From Plutella xylostella (lineage: Eukaryota > Arthropoda > Insecta > Lepidoptera > Plutellidae), in NCBI RefSeq assembly GCF_932276165.1, contig NC_064008.1:687001-751000 (forward strand): a stretch of DNA of 64,000 nucleotides. Direction: 5' to 3'. The translations under genes and the position numbers were made by a program. This document shows positions 12,400-21,600 of the stretch, one piece after another. The notes below the pieces were generated by a model that was given only the letters and a program-made list of their open reading frames with translations, did no database searches and had not been told where the DNA came from. The first letter of the stretch is position 1. The number at the start of each line of letters is the position of its first letter.

Positions 12400-13165
12400 G
12401 CCAATTTATCTCTCTGTTCGGGTTATGCCGACTCGTGTGCCTCTGCCCAAGTTGTTGGCAAGCCGACTCGTGTGCCTCTGCCAGTGCTGAATTTTTACTA
12501 TTTGTGTGCCGATTTATCTCTCGTTCAGGGTTATGCCGACTCGTGTGCCTCTGCCCAAGTTGCTGGCAAGCCGACTCGTGTGCCTCTGCCAGTGGTGAGG
12601 TTGGCAAGCCGACTCGTGTGCCTCTGCCAGTGGTTAGGGTGGCAAGCCGACTCGTGTGCCTCTGCCAGTGGTTAGGTTAGCAAGCCGACTCGTGTGCCTC
12701 TGCTAGTGGTGATGTTGGCAAGCCGACTCGTGTGCCTCTGCCAGTGCTGAATTTTTACTATTTATTTGTGTGCCGATTTATCTCTTGTTCAGGGTTATGC
12801 CGACTCGTGTGCCTCTGCCCAAGTTGCTGGCAAGCCGACTCGTGTGCCTCTGCCAGTGGTGAGGTTGGCAAGCCGACTCGTGTGCCTCTGCCAGTGGTTA
12901 GGGTGGCAAGCCGACTCGTGTGCCTCTGCCAGTGGTTAGGTTAGCAAGCCGACTCGTGTGCCTCTGCTAGTGGTGATGTTGGCAAGCCGACTCGTGTGCC
13001 TCTGTCAGTGGTTAGGGTGGCAAGCCGACTCGTGTGCCTCTGCCAGTGGTTAGGTTAGCAAGCCGACTCGTGTGCCTCTGCTAGTGGTGATGTTGGCAAG
13101 CCGACTCGTGTGCCTCTGCCAGTGGTTAGGGTAGCAAGCCGACTCGTGTGCCTCTGCCCAATTAG
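12400..13165. repeat. 38-bp minisatellite (GCAAGCCGACTCGTGTGCCT)
   Basis: About 18 occurrences of GCCGACTCGTGTGCCTCTGC, mostly in 38-bp units ending CAGTGGTTAGGGT or CAGTGGTGAGGTT. A longer block with TTTATCTCTNGTTCAGGGTTATG recurs at about 12403, 12512 and 12777, showing larger-scale duplication. It lies between minisatellite 1 and the right LTR. Confidence 0.9.
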
Positions 13166-13307
13166 AACAAAATGCAAAAAATACCCTTCTAATCACATCA
13201 ATTGTTTACAGATTTTGAAGTGCTGAGTTTTGGATTGCCTAGAGCGTAGTGTTGAAGACTTTGAGAAGACGTTGCGGTCGAGGACGTCACGCCATCAGGA
13301 AAGGCCG

Positions 13308-13616
13308 TGTTACAAATATAACTCCGAACCTCAGAATAATAACAGGAAGCAATCGTATTTACACCGCGACGACGTACTCTGTGGTCGGCAGATAAGCCAT
13401 GGCGGGAAACGTCAAAAAGGAGATGTCAATGTCATTGTCAAGGAAGGAGGGAGTTGATTTGAATATGGAGTCGTGTTCTTGTATTTTCTGATTTAATTTG
13501 TTTGTTATTGATATAAATCCTCATGTTTTCAAGTTGTATTAATGATTTATGGTAAAACGAACCTATTTCACAAATGAGTTTACTTTTTGTGTCACCTTTT
13601 CCTTCTGGTTTTAACA
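13308..13616. repeat. Right LTR (309 bp)
   Basis: Direct copy of 9845-10153, followed by the CTAT target duplication. The preceding bases CATCAGGAAAGGCCG are the only, weak, polypurine-like candidate. Confidence 0.85.
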
Positions 13617-13710
13617 CTATAATTAGAATCAGAAACAGCAATAAAACAAATTACAATTTATTGAAAAACAGATCCTTAGATCTATTTCCTAGTAATTAAG
13701 TTAATCACAC

Positions 13711-13900
13711 AATCTGTCAATTAAGGCCTAATTTCACACCATTCGGTTAGGTTAAAAATACCTCGGTTTGGTTACATGTTGGACCGTTAAAGTTAGTGAG
13801 TGTCCCACCATGCTAAATCACGGGGTTAACTCCCTTGATCGGGTGATAAACTTGATTGTTGCTGTGGGGTTCCGCTAAGACTTGGTTAAGACCGGTAACC
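13711..13900. repeat. Dispersed repeat, also at 30074-30238
   Basis: Starting AAGGCCTAATTTCACACC and containing CCCTTGATCGGGTGAT and GTGGGGTTCCGCTAAGACT, this block of about 165 bp recurs in the same orientation at 30074-30238 inside the intron of the 29832 gene. No ORF; mobile origin inferred. Confidence 0.7.
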
Positions 13901-14115
13901 AGGCAACGGGTTGTTTACTTGTCACTCATTCTGTCAAGATTCAAGATGGAAAAATGAACAGAGCCTTTGATAAACAATATACGAAATAGATGTTGTGTGA
14001 CACAAAAAATGAAGCGAAATACTGTCTGGGTTTTATATAATGTCAAACCGAGATAAAAGTTTTAATTTAATGTCCTAACCTAACTTGAAACCGCAATATA
14101 GAAACACAAATTGAT

Positions 14116-14187
14116 GGCCCTACCTGGAAATCGAACCCGGGATCCCTGGGTGATGAAGCTGAGCTTCTACCACTATACCACAGAGGT
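14116..14187 (-). repeat. tRNA-like sequence (SINE head or degenerate tRNA)
   Basis: On the minus strand the A-box-like TGGTATAGTGGTAGAAG and the B box GGTTCGATTTCC are spaced as in a tRNA, and the ends CTACCT/AGGTAG can pair. I cannot form a clean anticodon stem, so a tRNA-derived repeat is more likely than a working tRNA gene. Confidence 0.45.
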
Positions 14188-14999
14188 AGATATAAGAAGT
14201 TAAACCTAATGACTTTTAATGAGAACTATTGAATTAAGTGAAGAATCTACTAACAAAATATTTTAAAATAAGACCTTACTTAGAAATTGAGGTGTTATTT
14301 GTTGAGTCCTTTCTTTTGCACTGACACTCCATCTAGTTCGTTGTATTGTTTTTCAAAGGGCATGGCGTAATGATATTATTTTCAATGACGGATGTCAAAA
14401 AACAACCTCGATAGAAATAGTAACCATGGCAACCTCAAAACCAAAAAGTTTGGTTGTTTGAGGTTGTTTGACATTATAGAGACATAGACACCAATATCAA
14501 TGAATATGACAGAATATTGAATGAAGTGTGAGTGAATGATTCACATAATGCTTGATTTATGAATGGTCTGTTAGATTTTCGTCATGGGACTCATCCAATT
14601 TATTTAACCAAACAAGGGTATTAATCCTTAAACGCGTCATCAGCAAATCCGCTATTGAGACTGTAACTAACAGAATCATGAGAAACCAGGTCTAAGCACA
14701 GCAATATTATTCTAACAGTAAGTTATGAAAATAAAGGCAAGCAAAATAAAAAATAACTATACCGAACCGCTGCGCTGCCAACCCGTTAGGGTGCTTGCTT
14801 ACATGAGAGTCGGGTTACCGGTGCGTAGGTACCTGTGCCGATAGCCTGATTATGCGAAAGCGCTCATGACATTTAAAAATCCGGGAAATGCTCCGTGAGT
14901 GAGCGCTTTTACATAATCGGTTTACCGGTGCGGGCGGGTGCAGGGAACCCGATTCTCTATGTAAGCACCCTTTACATACTTAACCCTTTTCATCGAAAT

Positions 15000-15141
15000 A
15001 TCCTTCCACCCAAAGGTTGCCTCGAAGAAATCGCTTTAAGCGATAAGGCCGCCATTTGTACATATGTGTTAGTTTAAGTTTTTTGCAATTTTTGTCCATC
15101 TAATTGTGTACAAATAAAGAATATATCTATCTATCTATCTA
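15000..15141 (+). repeat. 5'-truncated LINE 3' end
   Basis: TGCCTCGAAGAAATCGCTTTAAGCGATAAGGCCGCC, AATAAA and a terminal (TATC)n tail are the typical 3' UTR end of Jockey/CR1-like LINEs (compare GAAATTGCTTTTTGGCAATAAG at 28825). No coding part remains. Confidence 0.5.
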
Positions 15142-15217
15142 CCCTTATGCACTCCAAGAGAACCACACGCACCGAGAGCCGCTGAAAAGAAAGCCCGAGC
15201 GTCTGGCGCGGGCGCTT

Positions 15218-15405
15218 ATACAGGGTGTTGCAAAAAGGGTATACTAAGCCGAAACCTACACGTGCAGCATGGTATATATCTAAGCCCGAATCTGAAATCA
15301 GAATTTCAAAATTCGCGAAAAAAAATATCATTCATCATAGAAACTTAATGAAACTTTGTTGGTCACGAGTTTTTTTTACCCTTTTTGCAACACCTGTATA
15401 GGCGA
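15218..15405. mobile_element. MITE with GGGTGTTGCAAAAAGGGTATAC ends
   Basis: The left end CAGGGTGTTGCAAAAAGGGT is inverted at the right as ACCCTTTTTGCAACACCTGT, giving about 185 bp without coding. Related complete copies sit directly after exon 2 of the 46004 gene (47132-47340), the 58961 gene (57575-57780) and the 59672 gene (60702-60900). Confidence 0.65.
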
Positions 15406-15598
15406 GCGCGCAACGGGTGGACAGCGTTATTTACTCTCGTGTTCATTTTATTCCGGTATAGTTACCCTGGCGTAACGTAATGTTTGGTCGAATCCACCCT
15501 AAGCATTGGCATATATTTATATTACTTTTGAAATTATTGACCCTAAGTCATGTAACTCGTTAAACGGGTCCGGCCGTTCTCGACATATTCGATCTTAC

Positions 15599-15661
15599 CC
15601 CTTGTTCAAGCACTGCAGTCATGACAGCGAAAAGAGACAGAACAAAAACAAACAGTTTCGT
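15599..15661 (-). pseudogene. Relic signal-peptide exon, start codon mutated to ACG
   Basis: The minus-strand frame reads (T)KLFVFVLSLFAVMTAVLEQG in exactly 21 codons, ending at GTAAG. It is a full-length family exon 1 in which ATG has become ACG. It is head to head with the gene at 16163, and the flanks match 4620-5080 (GTTTGGTCGAATYCACCCTAAG, GACAGCGAAAAGAGACAG), so the 4.6-5.4 kb and 15.4-16.2 kb segments are duplicates. Confidence 0.7.
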
Positions 15662-15669
15662 TTCAGGTG

Positions 15670-15842
15670 ACTGAGACTAGGCAAACGTAGTGTGGGACGC
15701 CCTCCGGCTAGATGGGGTGACGACTTGCGAAAGGTGGCTGGTTATGATTGGATGCAGAAAGCTAAAGATCGCATCCAGTGGCGTACTTTGGGAGAGGCCT
15801 ACGTCCAGTAGTGGACTGCTTTAGGCTGATGATGATGATTAT
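15670..15842 (+). repeat. RTE-type LINE 3' tail
   Basis: GGGACGCCCTCCGGCTAGATGG...GTCCAGTAGTGGACTG...GGCTGATGATGATGAT encodes the C-terminal RRP-x-x-RW...W...A-x-D-R...W-x-x-L-G-E-A-Y-x-Q tail and ends in (GAT)n, as the RTE copy at 54640-56345 does. Only the end is left. Confidence 0.65.
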
Positions 15843-16099
15843 GACTGAAAATAGTTAAACCGGTAGACCAAGACCAATAAAGGATATTTAATTAAGTAAT
15901 GTTAAAATTATCGGCGTAAAATTATTTTTTGCCAATTACAGAAATAAATTTCACATCATGTCTGATTCATTTTATTGGTTCCTCATGTGTATAATTGTAC
16001 TATTATGTATTTAATAAAAAATATTAAATTAAGTAGCCATGAAATTACCTACGGAAAATCATTTCACGGTAAAAAGTTTGACCATAATTAAATTTTTCT

Positions 16100-16145
16100 T
16101 CAACTATAAGTACGGTGCGCTGCGCCAGTATTTCAGTATTCAGTT
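16100..16145 (+). promoter_or_regulatory. TATA-like + initiator of the 16163 gene
   Basis: CTATAAG at 16104-16110 and TTTCAGTATTCAGT at 16131-16144, spaced about 25-30 bp as in the other copies. Confidence 0.55.
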
Positions 16146-16162
16146 ATCTGAAGGGTTTCAAA

Positions 16163-17020
16163 ATGAAACTGTTTGTGTTTGTTCTGTCTTTATTCGCCAT
16201 CATGGCTGCAGTACTTGGGCAGGAGGTAATTATATTATCAACACTTTATGTATTCTATTTATTTATTAATAAATTTGAGTCCAGGTGGCTTGAAGGCCTC
16301 GGCTCGTGAAGTCGTGGGTTCAAATCCTGCTATGTACCAATGAATTCTTTAGAAAAAGACGACCGAATAGCGTAGTGGTTAGAGACCCTGACTATTGGAC
16401 TGGATTGGACTGACTACTGGAATTTATGAAGGCTATGTCCGAACAAAATCAACTACGCTCATAATTTTTCTGATGATAGGAATAACCTTCCGTATCATCC
16501 TAAAAAAAATCTCAGTTTTTTTTCTATGCGTAGTAATAGTAGTTTTATAAAAATAAAAACATTTCAAGGTCCACGAAACGGGGACATGCTGGCATCTCAG
16601 GACTTTTTCCATCGACTCTATGGGCAATAAAAAAATGTATGACAGGCGTCACACTAGCGTTAGTTTTTAAATACTCGACGTGTGTGTGACCAAATAATAT
16701 AAGCTAACGATAGTGCGTTGAGTTGATTATAATAGTAAATATTCGAAGCGCTACTCTGACGCCCGCCATATATTTTTTATTGCCCATAGAGACGATGGAA
16801 AAAGTCCTGAGATGCCGGCATGTCTGAAATGTATTTTTTTGGTTTTTCTATATAAACTGTAATTTTTGCATACAATGATAATCCACCAACCGCGGATGTG
16901 CACGGTCAAGTGTGTGATCCGCCTAATGTATTTCATTTATGTTTCCAGCGTTTCCGCCGCAAGCTAAACGAAAGGCCGCCGAACACGTACCGCTTGGAAG
17001 ACGCTACTCCATTTTACTAA
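16163..17020 (+). CDS. Small secreted peptide gene, copy 2 (TE-terminated exon 2)
   Basis: Exon 1 (16163-16225) encodes MKLFVFVLSLFAIMAAVLGQ plus E, a classic signal peptide, ending at GAG|GTAATT in phase 0. Exon 2 (16949-17020) follows TATGTTTCCAG and reads RFRRKLNERPPNTYRL then EDATPFY and TAA, giving a 44-residue precursor with no Cys. The RFRR motif aligns with RVRR of the other copies and is a consensus furin-type site. The last codons and the stop seem to come from an inserted repeat: TTCTAAACGGAAAAGGCTAGC-like sequence also occurs in the foldback DNA at 53196. The Cys-bearing C-terminus of the other copies would thus have been cut off. The intron (723 bp) holds two tRNA-like SINE pieces (about 16275-16340 and 16359-16400). 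Confidence 0.55.
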
Positions 17021-17034
17021 ACGGAAAAGGCTAG

Positions 17035-17165
17035 CTTAAGTGCCAATTTCTCCATAGTCGGTTAGAGCATAACCAGGGTTGACTTTTGACATATCTGTCA
17101 TGAATTTTATATGGAAATGTCTGTCGGTTAGATAACCGACTATGGAGAAATCGGCACTAAAGATG
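17035..17165. mobile_element. Hairpin MITE after exon 2 of copy 2
   Basis: AGTGCCAATTTCTCCATAGTCGGTTAG is mirrored by CTAACCGACTATGGAGAAATCGGCACT (arms of 25-27 bp, few mismatches). No coding capacity. Confidence 0.7.
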
Positions 17166-17458
17166 TCTGCAATATTGAAGTTGGTTTAACAGCGCATCAG
17201 AATATTATTTACCAAGTTAAAATGTAAAATTACCGCCTTTTTCAAATTTAAAATATACTTAATGTTTGAAAAAGTTGGCATTTCGTGTGTGGAACGTTTT
17301 CATTGATCGTAAGTCTATTTAGCGCGTATTCAAAGCCACCTATATGTGCAAAATTATAATTAAAAGAGTTACACGTGTGAGCATACTTATGTTTGTTTTT
17401 TTTTTTTACCTATACTAATTAAGTTTGATTAGGATATGTTTTATGGTATAGGACATAT

Positions 17459-17560
17459 ACAGGGTGTCTCAAAAGTTAACATCATACCTTGGAGGGCTGA
17501 CAGGCCAGCTCAGGAATGTCGATAGTTTTCGAAATATTGGTTTAAAATTTAGGCCTCCTT
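17459..17560 (+). repeat. Single end of the foldback element family
   Basis: ACAGGGTGTCTCAAAAGTTAAC and GGAGGGCTGACAGGCC match the termini of the 41452-43098 foldback element with some divergence. Only one end is present. Confidence 0.55.
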
Positions 17561-17599
17561 CCAGTAAAGAAAGGGTTTTAGGCCTAGCTACCTAGTCGG

Positions 17600-17832
17600 T
17601 TGGTGGACCCCAACACAAGCAAGCTTGTGCTGAGAGAGTTTTGTCGGGTAAGTGGGCCACCCGACTAAAGACTGCTGCCGAAGCAGCAACGGCGCCCCAC
17701 GGCTTAACGTGCCGTCCGAAGCACAAAGAAACACTTGAAATCGGTCACCCATCCAATGGTGACCGAGCCAGTTGTTGCTTAACCTCAGTGATCAGTTAAG
17801 ATCACTGAAGCCCGCTCGACTACGGACAATTG
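17600..17832 (-). mobile_element. 5S-rRNA-like SINE
   Basis: Read on the minus strand: GGTTAAGCAACAACTGGCTC, then ATTGGATGGGTGACCG, close to the 3' half of 5S rRNA (AAGTTAAGCAAC...TTGGATGGGTGACCG). It is followed by an unrelated body. A second copy is at 59331-59450 on the plus strand. This suggests a SINE3-type, 5S-derived element. The 5S link rests on recognised motifs only. Confidence 0.5.
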
Positions 17833-18069
17833 GCTATATTATTATTATATTTTATAAACCATACTATCTATATGTATAACGAATGTGCTTAGATATAATT
17901 TAAAAGCAATTGTTTTTCTTATCAATAAATTAAATGAAATTTAGTACGGTCAAGTCCTTTCAAAACATTTGTCCTTTCAAATTCATATTTACTAAAATAT
18001 AATGTTAATTATCTTTATTACATTATAATTTAATGCATGTGATATTTACTAACACGTTTAAAAGTTCTT

Positions 18070-18290
18070 AGGTACTAGCTATTCTCGCGAGCTTTGTTTG
18101 GCCTTAAAAAGTTTTCCCGTGGGAATCCTGCGATAAAAAGCAGCCTACGTATAAATCGACGGTGTCATCTAACTCCAAACCAAATTTAGTTACAATCGGT
18201 TCAGCCGTTTTGAAGTGAAGAAGTAACAAACATACACTCTAACACACTTGCACATAAACTTTTTCATTTATATTAGTAGGTAGTAGGATT
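18070..18290 (+). repeat. Interspersed repeat (CTTAAAAAGTTTTCCCGTGG family)
   Basis: Hallmarks are GCCTTAAAAAGTTTTCCCGT, GGGAATYCYGSGATAAAAAG, TCAGCCGTTTTGAAGTGAAG and a CACACA-like 3' end. Other copies: 35481-35700(+), 44215-44340 plus 45170-45275(-), 48736-48943(-), 50715-50900(+), 51063-51200(+), 52590-52745(-), 52910-53085(-), 54480-54625(-). Most likely a non-autonomous retroposon or Helitron-like repeat common in Lepidoptera; I cannot assign the class. Confidence 0.6.
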
Positions 18291-18625
18291 ATGTAACTTA
18301 CGATGAAGGGAGAGAAAGTAGTGCTTGGTATCTATTTTAGACGTGACTAAATACTAGACGAAATTACTCGATGAATTTTGTAGGGAAATTTTAGTTCTGC
18401 TACCGACCGCCAGGGGCGCTGTTCATATTTTCATACAAAATTACTCGATGAACTCTACTTCACGTTCACGATGAAAATTCATCCTAAGGGGTCAGATAAG
18501 TTTGTCGCAATCTATGCAGTTGTATGTGTCCATAAATGATTTAAAAATAGAAGCAATATTGAGAATAAAACAATGATATTATAACCAAAGTTCTTCATTT
18601 ATTTTCATAAAGAAAACTGAAGCTT

Positions 18626-21600
18626 TCAACCAACTGGAACTGCAAACAAAAATGAAATCATAAATTGACTGCGAGAGTAAAACATTTTTGTGAAACATTA
18701 CGTGATTGATTAGATTACCTCAGCATTGTTTTCAAATTTCCAAAACTTGTAGACCAAATTAATGTTGTTTAGGATGATGAGCAATAAGTAGCCCCTTTTG
18801 GATTACTATAAGTACCTACCACTTTTACAAAGTTTATACATTCGGCGCACTCTTAATTTAGCAATCGTTGCTTATGCAACTGGCTAGTCCATAAACGGTG
18901 ATACCTAATCCATTTGTCACAAATACATGGATACATACATAGTTTATACAGAAAACTTTACCTGAATTTGTAAAGCGAAGTAGAGTAGTGGGCTGGTCAT
19001 GGTCATGGTCTTCCGAAGAACCGATAACCGTTGGGGTAGACGAGTACTCGAGTGGAGACCACGAACAAGCAAACGCAGCGTTGGACGACCTCCTGCCCGC
19101 TGGACCGACGGCCTTAGGCAGGTCGCTGGTAGTGGCTGGATGAGGAAGGCCGAGGACCGAATGTTGTGGCGATCCTAGAATTTTTGATCGTAGTGTCTCC
19201 ACGCCTTTGCAATGTAACATAAGACATGGGAAGCTGTTTCATCTTCCTCTATGCAACTTCTGCAAATACGAGTGGTGGAGATTAGAACATTCTAGAGCGG
19301 TGGTGGCTCTGGCTCAATCGAGAGGCCGTGGAGTTCAAATCCTGGCCTGTACCAATTATTTTTTTCAATTGTGTTTACAATTAAGGAGTTTAAGTACAAT
19401 AATACCACGTGCTCTTACGGTGTTGGAAAACATCGTGAGGAAACCTGCACATCTAGATTCTAGATGTGTATCCTAAATGCATTGTACTTATTCCAAAAAC
19501 GGCGATATGGTACGCAACCTATCACGTGAGTACAAATGTGCTGCGAAAAGTAGGTGGCTTGTGAGCGACCTCTGACTACCCCTTCGGGGATTACAGTCGT
19601 GAGTGCATATGTATCAGAACATTCTGTACAAGCGGTCCTTACATCCCCTGACGCAGGGCCCCTCGGGGCTGCGGTCGGGGCCTGCCTGCGCGCGGTCTCG
19701 CTCAGGGTGGTCTCCGAAGTACAGCTTGCGACGAACACGCTGGGAAAGAGGGGTGTTGTGAGTTTAATGTGTTGGGAAGCTGTAGGGGGTTAACGTGATG
19801 GCGTTAGGAGTTGATACAAAGAGTCAGAAGAATTTCAAATGCTGCAATTTTTTCAAGAGCAAAAGAAGGTTAGTTTGACGGTTTTTGTCTCCTCTTAACC
19901 AAGTTGTTACTGAAAAAAAATATAGGTCCAAACTACATGAATTTTTGAAATTGGGCTTATTATTTAGTAAAAAAGATAGGAAAAATCATTAAAAAAATAA
20001 TTATACACTGGAAAATCGGAAAAACTGTGTCGTTTTTAAACAACGCTAGTAAAATGTACTACTATCAGGGGTTTGTATTGAAATAAAAGTAGTTCATTTT
20101 ATTTATGGGATCGTTTATTGGAAATAAGTAAAAAAAAACGTGTACTTATATATTATATAATAAATTACATTGGTATATTATGGTACTGCTCAAAACAGTT
20201 TTTTGGATGCAACGTTACATTGCATTTTTTACAAAAAAAGTTTGCATGTTTATGACAAAATGAACAGCGTAATTGCCCTTCTCTGTATTTTATTATATGC
20301 CCTATGCCATCGTAACGTGAAGACTCATGAAAAGCTCCAGATGTACGACCAGACTTCCGTTGATCCTTCTTGTAAGTTTCCAAAATGCCGGTGGCTACAC
20401 TCCTACGGAATTTCAGATGATCATGTTCACCTTTGTTGGCTCTGTACAGTTGCCACGCATTATGCAGAGCCATGTCCAGGCAGTGGGAAATCAGTGAAAA
20501 ATACCATTTCTTGCCTCTTATTGATGTTCTGTACAGGCCGATGTTCTGGTCGGATCTGTCAACACCTCCCATGTTCTCGTTGTAGGTTTTTATAATAGCT
20601 GGCTGGTTGACTTTTACATGTTTCTTTTCCTTCTGCGAAAACCTTTTTATTTTGTTTGTTGGCATTACTTTTGCGGCGTTCGATGCCACTGTAACAACGC
20701 TGTTGTCGTGCCATTTACAGACAACGATTTCTTCGGCTCTCGATGATTTGTATTGGTATGAACCCCGTTCTGACTTTTTCATTTCTTTGTTACTCGGTAA
20801 AGGACACCTAGATACGCGATTTTCTCTTATGGTCCCAGTAGCTTTGAAATTTCTTTGACCTAGTTCGTCAATTAGTGGTATTGACGTAAAAAAATTATCA
20901 AAAAACAAATGGAAGTGCGCTTGTGCGTCAATTTTCCGCAAAACATCAGAATATTGTAGAATTACACTTGCCCCTAAACCAAGTTTTCTGTATTGGCTCA
21001 AGTCTTCTCCAGATTGTCCTTGATAGGGTTCGAACCAGATGACATAGCCTAAACGAGTTGCACCCACCCAGAATTTATATCCCCATCGTATGGGCTTTCC
21101 ACGTATAAATTGTTTGCATGGGTGACCACCATAGTAAGGCACCATAGCCTCGTCTATACTATGGTTTTCTTCAAATGGGGCGAAATCCAAAAAAATTACA
21201 CTCAGTGCATCCAAAAGCGGTCGAATTTTAGCGAATTTATCGTTTGCTTGTAAGTTATCGTTGTCACAACAGTGTAAGTTAGACATTATAAAAGAGAATC
21301 GATCTCTGGACATGGCATTATAAACTATAGGCATGCCACAGTCATAAGCATTCTCCCAATACATATGCCTTCTGGGTACCACGACATAACCACTGAAAAG
21401 CAAAATGCCAAGGAAACACTTTATCTCATCATCAGTCACATTTCCTACGTTGTTATTTTTAGTAGCATATAGATTGGTGTACTTGACGAATAAGCTTATA
21501 ATTGTGCTGTCAAACAGGCATTCAAAATAGTACAAAGGCGTCTGTTTCAAAGTTGTACTGTGTCTATCTTTCCACGTTTCCTGCGTAGGATGTATGTCTC

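Larger units (their letters stand above)
9845..13616. mobile_element. Young non-autonomous LTR retrotransposon with minisatellite core
   Basis: Two direct repeats of 309 bp (9845-10153 and 13308-13616) look identical by eye, begin TGTTAC and end TTTTAACA (TG...CA rule), and are flanked by the 4-bp duplication CTAT (9841-9844, 13617-13620). The 3.15-kb interior has no gag, protease, RT or integrase. Instead it carries about 1.1 kb of unique sequence and two minisatellites. Just inside the left LTR is TCAGAAGTGGGATTC, a candidate primer-binding region. The TGTTA...TAACA ends recall BEL/Pao elements, but without pol this is only a suggestion. Identical LTRs imply recent insertion, so an autonomous partner probably supplied the enzymes. 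Confidence 0.8.

Noticed and set aside
12349..12944. Cys-rich ORFs (DSCASA.../RLVCLC... repeats)
   Set aside because: Frame products of the 38-bp minisatellite inside the LTR element; no independent coding evidence.
14116..14187. Functional tRNA gene
   Set aside because: A and B boxes are present but the anticodon stem does not form cleanly; kept as a tRNA-derived repeat.
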